A stretch of DNA of 64,000 bases from Saccharina japonica (taxonomy: Eukaryota; Sar; Phaeophyceae; Laminariales; Laminariaceae), in the NCBI GenBank assembly GCA_008828725.1, contig MEHQ01000550.1:124001-188000 (forward strand), written 5' to 3'. This document shows positions 1-10,100 of the stretch, in pieces (the first letter of the stretch is position 1; every line of letters starts with the position of its first letter). Under the pieces are notes generated by a model, which made no database searches, was not told where the DNA came from, and saw only the letters and a program-made list of their open reading frames with translations. The position numbers and the translations under genes were made by a program.

Positions 1-2
1 CC

Positions 3-705
3 CCACCGCTTTCGGCGGCGGGTGCCACCGCTAGCCCGCGGAACCGTACGCGAGTGCCGCCGCCGCCTCGCCGTGGGTCGACGTCGTCGTCGTCATCGTC
101 TGTGGCTGACCGTTTCAAGCGGCGGGATCGGCGAAGGCAGCAGCAGCAGCAGCAACAGCAGGCCTCCCCGGCAGAGGCAGCTTCCTCCCCGGCACTGCAT
201 CAAGAGGGAGCGGGTGGTTCTACTCCTGTGCCTGGCGATGCTGCCGATGACATCACTGCTGGTGTTGGTGTCGACGTTATTGCGAGCGACGGTCGTGGGG
301 GGTTCGGCGGCAAAGAGATACGAGCTAGGCTTGGGGAAAGGGAGGGGTCTGTTGACTCTGTGACCCTTTCTTCCCCTTTCCCCCCGCCGTCTCATCCCCC
401 AACCGGTGGCGTCCGCCCTCGACCGCGCCGGGCCGTCCCGTTTTTCGGCAGCGGCGAGTGGGCGGCGGGAGGTTTTCCACCGCACCATGCAGAGGCGTCG
501 CCCCTTGTTGGAGATGCAGAGGCGACCAGGTGTGAAGCAGTGGCGGTAGAGTTTCCCGACTCTCCTCTATCGCCAACCTCTCCCGGCGCCGGTGGCAGCG
601 TCGGCGGATACTGGGGCGCGGAGGGGATAGGCGCGGGTCTGCGCGAGGAGTCACCTTCGCGGGCGAGGGAGCGCGCCGCGCGGGAGTCGTTGATGCGCGA
701 ATCGG
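3..705 (+). CDS. Candidate exon, low-complexity protein, open at the left edge
   Basis: The reading frame starting at base 3 is open from the window edge to a stop at 788. A strong donor (CGG|GTGAGT) sits at 705/706, so the exon probably ends there, in phase 1. The product is disordered: a Ser run, an Arg-rich patch, a run of eight Gln, then Pro/Gly/Glu-rich sequence with few hydrophobic residues. That is typical of a linker in a large protein, not a folded domain. It may be an upstream exon of the lipid-transfer-type gene that ends at 16058, but the link is not shown. The opposite-strand frames are also long because the DNA is GC-rich, so coding status is moderate only. Confidence 0.4.
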
Positions 706-1054
706 GTGAGTGTGGGACGGCGGTGCCCGCGGTGGTCGTTGCCCCTGAGTTAGCCTTGTTGGTAACGGGAGTTTTGTTTCTGGAGTGAGATTCGACCGCA
801 AGGGACGCTTGCGTTGCTCGTCGATTGGGGGGCACTGCGCAGGTGGACGGATCGGCCATTCAATTGCTTTATGAAACTTTATGAAAATTTCTTACCCCCG
901 CCCCCCTTCCCCTCCCCGTCTCGTGTGGTGCCTCTCGCCTCCGCAAGGCATTGCCTCCGTCTTTTCTGGAGCAAGAATTTCTCTGGGTACGAGGGTGGGC
1001 GCCGGTGACCCCGGCGTTCGCCTCGACAGTCGTGGAAAACATTTTCCTCGTAAG

Positions 1055-1126
1055 AGTTCAATGTTGGCCAGTACCCGTGCCGTATTCAAGCCGGTGGTAG
1101 ACCGCATCGACTCTCTCGAGCTTCAG
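1055..1126 (+). CDS. Candidate short exon
   Basis: A 72-nt phase 0/0 exon lies between an acceptor (TCCTCGTAAG|) and a donor (CTTCAG|GTGGGC). It encodes a peptide containing AVFKPVVDRIDSLELQ. Composition looks like real protein, and its donor phase matches the next candidate exon at 1678. The exact acceptor is uncertain because several AGs lie close together. Confidence 0.4.
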
Positions 1127-1677
1127 GTGGGCGAAGGGGGGATGGGTGACTCTCGCCGGAGATGTTCTGTTTAACGATGCCACCAGTTAATTGCTAAACT
1201 TGAAGAGCACGAGACGATGCTTCGTTGATATCGTCGTCGTCGACGGTTTAGCCGGTGCCGCGGGCGATGCGTGATACGCGTGTGGGGTAAATTGCGACGT
1301 GTCTACGCTTGGCGTACCTCGTTTCCACCGATCGCTGATATTGCCCATGCCATTTTTATGTGAAAACAGTCTTTAGCTGGTGCAACGCACTAGTATTAGA
1401 CCAAAAGGTATTTTTTTTTGTACGTCAAGCGCTTGGGTTCTGTAGTTGCCGGACTAGTGTTACACAAACCGGTAGCATCGACAGCGTCGCCACTCCGCCT
1501 GCACGCCTCACGGAACGCGGCAAGAACGTTTGCAAGCAAGCGGCGGCTAGCATTGATGAGCGGTCGGAAGGAGATGTTGTGCGTCGTATATATAACGCAT
1601 CATCGCGATTTGAGGACGGGGCGAATCGAGCGGTCTCCTTCCTTCTGTGCCTCTGTGATGCATTTTTCTATCTCTAG

Positions 1678-1740
1678 GTTTTGGCGCATCACGGTGCTGT
1701 GGAGAACAACGTGGTCAAGATCGATCTTCCCGCGATAAAG
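1678..1740 (+). CDS. Candidate exon with possible read-through extension
   Basis: A good acceptor (TTTTTCTATCTCTAG|) precedes GTT TTG GCG. The 21 codons, including GAVENNVVKIDLPAIK, end at AAG|GTGAAG in phase 0. The same frame continues in coding-like fashion past the donor (for example KPWNRETVAEAAFQCFEYD) to a TGA at 1834. It resumes in the same frame to 2031 (for example CRWYLLQATPLERWQ). So either the donor at 1740 is used, or a longer coding block is interrupted by one stop. Confidence 0.4.
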
Positions 1741-2294
1741 GTGAAGCCATGGAACCGCGAGACAGTGGCAGAGGCGGCTTTCCAGTGTTTCGAATACGAC
1801 AGCTGGGCAGTATCTTGTCGCTTGATATGGGCTTGAACAGCACGCGGTTTGGCGCTGCAGAAAAAAATGTGCCGGTGGTATCTGCTGCAAGCAACTCCAC
1901 TCGAACGCTGGCAATCAGGCCATGGCGGTGTCGTAGCCGCAGGGTCTAGTTTCGGAGCAGAAAACCGAGCTCGCGTGGCAGTGGTGCGATGGTATGTGGC
2001 ACGGTGTACGGCGGAAGGTTTGAAAGAGTAGTGTCAGGCATAATGAGCACTTCCTTTCTTGCTCATTTTGGATGGTGTAAAGGTGGTTTGCCCATTTTCA
2101 CGAACACGCGTCCCACCTTCGAGTCCACTCTTCCCGTTTCGGTATCGCGGTAGAACATGCCTTTCCATGAATGCCTTCTATAGCTTCTCCCTGACCGCGT
2201 CGAACATCACCCTGAATCTGCCCAACACCGCCTACCCGTGTTTGTGTTCCTGCCGCCCCTGCCCTGCCCGTGTCTCCCCCCTACACTGAAAAAG

Positions 2295-2609
2295 GCCACT
2301 TTGAACAGCCTCCAACTCAAGCTCGTGGCCACTGTGGTATCAGAAGTTCTCGCCAGCCCGCTTCCGCCGCTAGGTATGCTAAAGCCGCAGGGGCAGTCGG
2401 CCGACGCCCCTTTCTCCGGGCGGCAAGGTTGGACACACGATGGGACGGCGGCCACGGGGGCCGCCGCCGGCGGGAGAACGGCGGACGCCTCGGCTTCGTC
2501 GGCTGCGGCGGGCAGGGCATGGCAGGGGATGGAGATGGGTATGTCCCCGACTCCGACCGTGACCAACTCGTGGGCATCGAAACGCCACGCCGATTGGGAA
2601 ACCTTGGAG
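2295..2609 (+). CDS. Candidate exon, 105 codons
   Basis: The frame runs from an acceptor after a C/T-rich tract (…CACTGAAAAAG|) to a donor (TTGGAG|GTACTA), phase 0 at both ends. The N-terminal part (LNSLQLKLVATVVSEVLA) is amphipathic. The rest is an Ala/Gly/Ser-rich linker ending in WASKRHADWETLE. Phases are compatible with the two candidate exons upstream. A long opposite-strand frame also exists, so confidence is moderate. Confidence 0.4.
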
Positions 2610-2898
2610 GTACTAATTATGTGCTTGCAGATGGGTACATACATCTCGAGCGCCCTAGTGATTGCCATCTTTCTTGGGTGTGAAATGGATGGTGGATTTT
2701 GACAATTCGAGCGTTATCACGGGGATTGATCGGTCCAGTGCGACGCCGTCTTTCCGGCCGTGACAGTACTTTATCGCGTTAAAAAAATGTTGTTGGGACG
2801 AACGCGACGATTTAGTCAGTTCCTGTGTGATGCTGTCTTTTGGCCCACGACAGCATTTTCTGGCATTTTGTTTTGGGTAACCCCCCCCCCCCGCGCGC

Positions 2899-2983
2899 GG
2901 TGCTCCGTCTCGAAAGGGATGCGTGGTCAATGGTCGAATGACTCAGGCAAGCAAAAATTGTTTACGCCCCCCCCCCCCCCCCC
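2899..2983 (+). mobile_element. Poly-C-linked short element, copy 1
   Basis: This is a diverged copy of the dispersed family described at 39065-39586, starting GTGCTCCGTCTCG and ending GTTTACG followed by 17 C. It is flanked on the left by C12-GCGCGCG and on the right by C17-A-GCGCGCG, so the C-run plus the following seven bases look duplicated around the insert. Confidence 0.6.
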
Positions 2984-3436
2984 AGCGCGCGAGAGAAGGG
3001 ATAGAAATGAAGAAGTATCTACACGGCCCAATGGACTTCGTGAAAAAGCTGAAATTGCGATCTCGTGTAGGGGACCTGGACCTGCCAGAAAGAAGGAGGT
3101 ATACCAGTAGCCGGGAGGAGGAGGTAGATGCACAGATGTGCCCATATGGAACAGCCATAGATAGTAGAATTCACATAGTGGGATAATGTGAAAAGTACAA
3201 GGAGGGAAGGGATGTGTTAGACGAAGAGCTGATAAAAATAGACGAATGTGACATGGAGAAGTTTGGTACACTACAGTAGATAGTAGCGAGGAAACGATCG
3301 CTATCTTAGGAGATAGATGGCGGCCACAGGCGGCGAAACAGGAAGGGGATACGATTAGCTAAATTTTTCTTTGTAATATATGAAAACAACGTAATGAGCG
3401 CCCTAATGTTGGAGGTGTCTCTATTAGAAGTAGGAA

Positions 3437-3514
3437 CGGTGCTCCGTCTCGAAAGGGATGCGTGGTCAATGGTGAAATGACTAAGGCAAGCAACAAATGA
3501 GTACGCCCCCCCCC
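3437..3514 (+). mobile_element. Poly-C-linked short element, copy 2
   Basis: The first 33 bases match the copy at 2899 almost perfectly (GTGCTCCGTCTCGAAAGGGA…). The copy ends ATGAGTACG followed by a run of C. No duplicated flank is visible on the left. Confidence 0.6.
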
Positions 3515-3872
3515 TGCTCGGAGCGTTGGGAGGATGCTTCGAACCGATATCGCGACAGAGCGGGCTAGGGTCAGTCAGCAGTCTCTATTCGTGCACACCG
3601 ATCGCAAGGAAATCTTGCAGAACGTTCTTCATGTTTTTATTTCTTCCCTTACAAGGTGCAATACCTCGGACAAATATAACAGATAATCGATTGCCATTCA
3701 CTTGACGGTCTGCGTACTTCAAGGTAGATCTATTGCCGATCTTGTATGGTATGATCTAGCTCATCATGTTGCCGGGGGTGGGACCCGTATAATCTGCATC
3801 ATCTACGAGGTAGCACATGTTTCCTGGGTTGGAGCTGTAGTATTAAAGTATGTAGATCCTGTGCTCGACCTN

Positions 3873-3930
3873 GGGTCTATGGTCATACGACTACGGCCGT
3901 GCACGACATGAGTACCCCCCCACCCACCCC
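3873..3930 (+). mobile_element. Poly-C-linked short element, truncated copy 3 at an assembly N
   Basis: The sequence GGGTCTATGGTCATACGACT…GACATGAGTAC followed by C-runs is the 3' half of the family. Its left side is cut off at the N at 3872, so the missing half may be an assembly artefact. Confidence 0.65.
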
Positions 3931-3963
3931 CCCCGCGTGCCGAAATACCGTACGTGCTGCCAG

Positions 3964-4184
3964 CTCCGCCGTCTTCGGCACTGCATTGCTGAGGCGTCGC
4001 GTGGTCTCGAAGATGCGTCCGCCTGTGCTGCGTCGGAAGGTCTGCGAGAAACTAGGGACGATGACATGTCTTCCCCTGGTTCGTCGCTGCGGAGGCATTA
4101 CAAGGTGACTTCGCAGAGCGACAGGGATCCTTTGGCGGAGTGGGCTACGGTGGTTGACGAGGAGGCATTCGCATCCAGCATCAG
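3964..4184 (+). CDS. Candidate exon
   Basis: The frame runs from a CAG acceptor to a donor (CATCAG|GTGAGG) in phase 2. The translated end (SDRDPLAEWATVVDEEAF) reads like a real acidic linker in a protein. It lies just after the truncated mobile-element copy and the N. It could belong to the large plus-strand gene, but connecting exons between 4184 and 6968 were not found. Confidence 0.35.
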
Positions 4185-4200
4185 GTGAGGGGCTTGGGAA

Positions 4201-4400
4201 CGATGACGATGATGATGATGGTGACGATGATGATGGTGATGATGGTGGTGATGATGATGCTAATGATGATAATGATGGCGACGATAACGAGGATGCGGAT
4301 GACGATAGTGATGACGATGGTGGTGATTGTGATGGTGATGATGACGACAATAACGATGACGATGATGGCTTTGATGGTGATGGTGGTATTGACAATTGTG
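4201..4400 (+). repeat. GAT/GAC trinucleotide tract
   Basis: An imperfect (GAT)n/(GAC)n microsatellite about 200 bp long lies directly after the donor at 4184. The poly-Asp (+) and poly-Ser (-) frames across it are products of the repeat and are not taken as genes. Confidence 0.85.
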
Positions 4401-5654
4401 ATGTCTAGCCCGTGAACATAGGCCTCCGTATGGGCGAGGAATTACCCGCCCAATGTCCCGGCGCTGAATTGTTGTGTACAGCGGGTAGCGAGGGTGGTGC
4501 AGCACGTTGGCGTGACTCGGGGTGCCTCACTCCTTTCGTCTACTGTATGCATCGTGGCGATGCCTTGGCAAACACAGGGGCGAGTCGGGGCACCTGCACT
4601 TTGAAATATGCTGTGTTAGGGTTCTGGTATTGATAATACAGGAGTTGCCGAAAGCAGGGTTGAGGCTAATTACCTGCCGGCGATCGAACTCCACAGCGTA
4701 CAACGGATATCGGACAGATAATGTACACATAGATCACCTACAGATAATCTAAATCCTACTCTTGTCGTTGCGATATGTTTTTGCAGGATCTGTATACTGT
4801 ATGTAGTACAGATCCACCACAGGAAAAATGTGCTAGATCATGCAGATTATACGGCTCCCACCCGGCAACATGAGCTCGATCGTACAGATCATACAGATCA
4901 TACAGATCAGGGATCTATCCGCCCTGAAGTTTCTAGATGATGAAGTTCGAACGACTTGTCTCTATTCGATGTGTGCAATGGTCTGTTTACGGGGCACAAG
5001 ACGTGCGTTTTTGCGGGCGCAACGTTGTGCTAAATGCGATGACTGCTGCTATAGTGCTCTAGTCCGCCTTACTTTTGAACGGGAAAGGCAACAGCGTGCA
5101 TGGAATCTACGTACTCGTTGGCGCATTTTGAGCTACATTGACCCAAAATCTTCTTCCCGCGTTGCTCTTTTGAAGTGAACTAAACATAGTAGTTGTGTAG
5201 AGTGAATACCAAAAACTGCTCACTATCCGCCACCTACAGCTTCAAAGCAAAGTGGTACGATACCGTAGGAGGCTTTTTCGGCGAGGGTGTTTGTGGTGGA
5301 GGACGGAAGGGTATTCCCCTGTTGAGGCCGATGTTTTGTTGTTGACTTTCCACGTTGTGCGCATTACGATGTACCTCGCCCTGCAGGAGCTTGTCGGCGT
5401 CCCATCGTCTTCGAAGGGCGGTGCGACTGCTCAAGCAGAAGCTACAGCAGAGACCTAACACGCACTTAGGTGAGCTTCTGCTTTTGCTGATGAGGAGTGG
5501 GCCAGAAATTCAGCCATGCTTGCACGCCGCTTAGGTTTGCCGTTCTTCACGTCATGTGGTCACCTCTACTGCCTCTTAGAGCGTCGGTTTTCTCCGCTGA
5601 AGATAATTCCAGCATCAGGGGACCGGACGCGACCGGCCCGTCATTGGGTTGCAC
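4401..5654. other. Mostly unannotated, presumably intronic
   Basis: The stretch holds a small (ATACAGATC)3 tract at 4882-4910. A hydrophobic coding-like stretch lies near 5326-5455 on the + strand (ADVLLLTFHVVRITMYLALQ…), preceded by a plausible acceptor, but it ends in a stop without a clear donor. No other feature could be supported. Confidence 0.3.
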
Positions 5655-6350
5655 GGTTCAGTGTGTGGCAATGGGTCTCGTGGCACTTTTTGCAGCTCGA
5701 ACATTCGCCGCTCGTCCAACTTTCTTGTTGGGCTGCGACTAGCTGGATGACAAGAGCATGTTTGGGTTGCCGCATACGATTCGCCGTTCCACTGAGCCAC
5801 TTCCGAACTTGGGCTGCCCGCCCACCGTGTAATGCGGTGGGGCGCCTCAGATTAGCTGGCTCACAGATCAACGGACAGCTGATACCGCCTGTTGATACCC
5901 GGAGGCTTCGCGCGGTTTGTCGTTCGGAACGCAGGGTAGAATGGTTCCAGCTTTTTGGTTGCTGCCCTGCGTTTCTTTTGCCGCTGCTTGACTTGCACAT
6001 CGTTGGGGCGGGTGTGCTGGGCTTTGTTTTTGTGTGCGAAGTGGTTTTCATTAAACGCTCGAGGGTATAGCAGTTTGATGACGTTCGGTCGTGCGCCAAA
6101 AGCTATCTACTCGTGGAGCATCGGGTTGATCAGTGAGCCACCTGGTCTTAGGCGCCCCACAGCATTGAACGGGGGGCGGGCAGCCCAAGTTCGGAGGTGA
6201 CTCGAAGTAGAAAGGTGAATCATATGCGGCTACTGAAACATTCCTCCGCCGTTAAGCTAGCCGCGGCGCAACAGGAACGTCGGGCTGACGGGTTTTCGAG
6301 CAACAAAATGTCACGGGGTCCATCGCCACACACGGTCTGCCATGTTCTGC
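5655..6350. repeat. Large imperfect inverted repeat
   Basis: Positions 5655-5872 and the reverse complement of 6127-6350 align over about 220 bp with substitutions and small gaps. A well conserved core (TCCGAACTTGGGCTGCCCGC) is found in both arms. Read on the minus strand, the left arm encodes RRPTALHGGRAAQV…LVAAQQE. The right arm, read on the plus strand, encodes RRPTALNGGRAAQV…LAAAQQE. The arms therefore look like two diverged, oppositely oriented copies of one formerly coding sequence. A 250-bp spacer separates them. Confidence 0.6.
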
Positions 6351-6967
6351 ACTATGTGTGCACCGTGGCTTACAGAGCATTGCGTTCACTTTCAACTTCG
6401 TACGTCTAATACCGAAATCGTGTCGAGTATTTGTTTGTGTATCGGTATCGCATCGAACTCGATTCTCGTTCTATATCCAACACTAATTGATACACAGCGC
6501 GTTCCAGTGATTAGAGGCGTCAGTCAATGCTCGCACCCTTGTGACGGCTTAGCGTTTTTTCGGACCCGTCTTTTGCAGAGCACTTTATTGTTGGGATATG
6601 CGTTTGGTCTTACCTTTACGAAATACCTCAACTTTGGTGTAGATATGGAGACTTTAATATAATCCACCTTAGAGAAGTAGTAGTCCAGAGGAAATAATGC
6701 CCTTGAAAAGTTACAACGGCTGCGACAGAAGTTTTTAGTGGGCGTGACAGCACGCGCCGGGATCGAATCGAGGTTGTCGCGTGATAAACGTTGGGAAAGG
6801 TTGAGTATTTTTGGCCTTTGTGGCCCTGTGTGACCCTGTGTGACCATTGCGCTCCATGCTTGACTTCGTCGAAACCCGATATGAGCCCCGGTGAACTATC
6901 GATCCCGATGCCCTCACCTCTTCTCACGCCATGTCTGCCTTTTTGTTTTTTGTTTTTCGTGTGCCAG

Positions 6968-7101
6968 TATTGCACTTGAAACGCCTCAAGCTCGAGCTGT
7001 GGCGTGACGAGAGCAGCAGCCCCTTCCTCAGGGCGGAAGTTCGCCGCATAACGGCCGATGTCATGGTGTACGACGACGCCTCGGGAAGCCTGGACCTGCA
7101 G
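6968..7101 (+). CDS. Exon 1 of the recognised chain: beta-groove-like repeat
   Basis: A pyrimidine-rich acceptor (TTTTTGTTTTTCGTGTGCCAG|) and a donor (CTGCAG|GTGACA) bound 134 nt that start in phase 1 and end in phase 0. The peptide LHLKRLKLELWRDESSS, then FLRAEVRRITADVMVYDD, alternates hydrophobic and polar residues like the beta strands of chorein/VPS13-type repeats. Confidence 0.7.
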
Positions 7102-10100
7102 GTGACACCTTTTCTCGGGCGAGGGTTGTTTCGTGCCAGTAAGGCCATCGTGTAATTGGTAGGGTGGCAGACAGAAGCGGAGCTATGCTGCTATATGCTA
7201 TGCTGATGTCGTTGTCAGCTTGTCCAAATGCGCTTGGGTTGCTCTGCCCACGCTCCTCTAGTGACGGCATTTTTCTGGAGAGGTTTTCCCGGTCTCGTTT
7301 TGCTATTACAACCACTTTGAAAAGGCATGCCCTTAATGGGGAAAAGCAACAAAAGCGACCACTAATTACTTTTGCACTTGGAGGTATACCATAAAGCGGG
7401 AAAAGTGTAAAAGAAAGTGACTTGATTAGAGTGCATACTCGGTCACACAAAGCAGCCTTAAAGGTTGCGCTGAGTGCGGGGGTGTACCCGAACTAAAAAC
7501 GCAAGCTCATCTCCGACACGTGAGCAGCATGCCAGCTAGTCGTACTGCCGCCCGCTCCTACTATTCCGGGGGAAGATAGTTATCAGAACCAAATATGCTT
7601 AGTAAAAATAGAGAAATACATGTCTTTTGGGGTCCTTTGTGGGTTCTGATTACTATCGTCCCCTGTAATAGCAGGTTGATAGGACCGCACCACCTCTGGC
7701 ATAGTTTTAGTCTCTATGCACCTGGCCCCCAAAATAGTTTCATAGGCGCAGTTCGTACACAAACTGATTCGCTTGAAATCCTGGCATTGCTTTTACGCTT
7801 AAACCCGTAGCTAACGGCGAATATGTGGCAGCAGGGGCGACGGATCCCAGCCCTGATCCGCGTTTGAGTGCTTTTCGAAGGCTGTTTGCCGACCCTGAAT
7901 CGTGATTTTTTTTTTGACTTTAATTGTTTTTTATGGTGGCTAGAACAACACAACCCTGCAAATGCCGGACGGCAACGCCGACCTGAGATTTTGGATGGGC
8001 GGTGTAGCCGGTCTAAACACCCGGCATATATTACTGGTACCAAGGTACCAAGTGAGGAAAATTGTCGGTTAAAGCAGCTGGCATTTACCATTCAACAGTT
8101 ACTATATTTTTGCTTGACCAGGCGCTTTCTCTGCATTGCCAGCGCGGGTGGTGAGAGAGATGGTTGTCAATCATGCCTTTTCTAAGGGCTACTAAGAAGC
8201 GATTGGCAAGCGACAAAACCGACCGATGAGCCCAAAACGAAGGCCCAGCCCAACCAAAACCACGAATTGACCAACGAGCAAAGTTGCTTGCCCGGCACCC
8301 AGCGACCGGGTGTTTACGTAGAAATGCTTAAAATAAACAACGATTGTTGATAGTCATAACCTACTCTTCTATGTCGTCGTGGGGGTTTTCCTTGGTACAT
8401 GCGCACACGGATCGACATTCGCGCTGTTTCAGCAAAGACCAGAATAACGATCTACCAGGTACCTGTTATGTATCTATGGTGCGTGCTATATATGATAAGA
8501 TGCCACCACCTACCTTGAGAAGCTGTATACTCTCACCTTAATGCCGACCTCGAAAAAACTGAAACTGCAACCCGATTGATAGCGCCACGGCCTAAGCATG
8601 AGTCGAAAAATAGTGTGAGACACAACGAATGTTCCATCGATACAGTGGTTGGGTATTACATAGTAGCTAACATCAGTTGAGGCGTATACTAGTAGTCACT
8701 ACTAGTCAGGAGTAGTCGGTAATAGTCGGTAATAGTCAGCCAAAACAAGTTTGGTCGAAAAGTGCTACCCCTATCGTAGGACTAGCATGCACCATATCAT
8801 ACCATATCATAGCATATCATAGCATATCATAGCATCTCATAGCATCTCATAGCATCTCATAGCATCTCATATCATAGCATCTCATAGCATCTCATAGCAT
8901 CTCATATCATAGCATCTCATACCATCTCATAGCATCTCATATCATAGCATATCATAGCATATCATACCATATCATAGCATATCATAGCATCTCATATCAT
9001 CGCCTATCATAAAAGTGGTCCACTGTTCACTGGAAGGCATCTCTTGATCCAACCCAATCCCATCCTGTTCGCCTCAATATTCTGCGTGTTGTTTCCAACA
9101 GGTGGGGTCCTTGTGGGCGAGCCAGGTAAGGAGCAACAGCTCCCCGGAAGCTGCCCCGGAAGGCCAAGCAGCCCCGGACGTGGCTTCAGAATGGTGGCGG
9201 GCCGGGGGAGGGGNGGGGGGGGCGGACAGCAAACACTGACAGCCCTAGAAGTCATCAAGCCCCTCATGCGGCAGGACCTAGAGCGACGATCAGACCAGGT
9301 GGGCTAAGTTGGGCTATGATCGTATGAGGATACCTCTGCGCGGAAAGGGCCATTCAGCCAAGCCCCCTTTTTATGAAAAAAACATAACGACAGACGCCAA
9401 CGTCAAGGTTCCTAACTCAAGGGTTTTCCAGTCGATCGCCAGCGAAAAAAAACTACCAGATCTCCGGCGGGAATGCAAAGACAAGTACTCGCACCGTCGG
9501 CGAATATTCCACACCATAAATAATTATCCCGGCATACGCTTGTGATTCTTTTACATTTCGGGGCGGTGACGACCATGTGCCCGGACTGGTCTGAAGCTTG
9601 AGACCAACCCGAAGAGGTTTTACTCTTGGGGCCAACCTGAGAGGTTAATCGAATGTGTTGTCGCGGTGCAGCAGCGTCAAATATCCGATAGGGTTGTAGA
9701 ATGATCAGTCTTGGTAAACGCTTTGCTGTGGTAGAGCGTTGGTTGTTAATCAGGATTTATTTTCCAACCGGCTCGTTGTGATGCCAAGCCGGGGCTCATG
9801 ACCACGCCGCGATACGTTCCTGCCCATCGACTCTTCTTCGCCGCCGGCGCGCGTGTATCGTGTGATGTGAAATTCCGCAGGGGAACCTTCGAGGCTGGTC
9901 TCCCCGAGAGATAACCGTGCACGTTCAGGCGCAGCTGGGATCTCCTATCGGGTAAGCGAGTACCGATGCCGTGGTTCGCCCGATGGTCGGCCACTAACAT
10001 CTGTCGTGGCCTCTCTTGGTTTTGCGTGCTGGGGGCGAGATTCCATCGTTTTTTGAAGCGTGACCGTTTGACGGTCCGCTGACCCGACCGTGCTGTTGTA

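Noticed and set aside
3883-4395. 170-codon poly-Ser minus ORF and 84-codon poly-Asp plus ORF
   Set aside because: Both are readings of the GAT/GAC microsatellite.
9710-9770. tRNA-like GTGGTAGAGCG
   Set aside because: No B box at the right distance and no cloverleaf.
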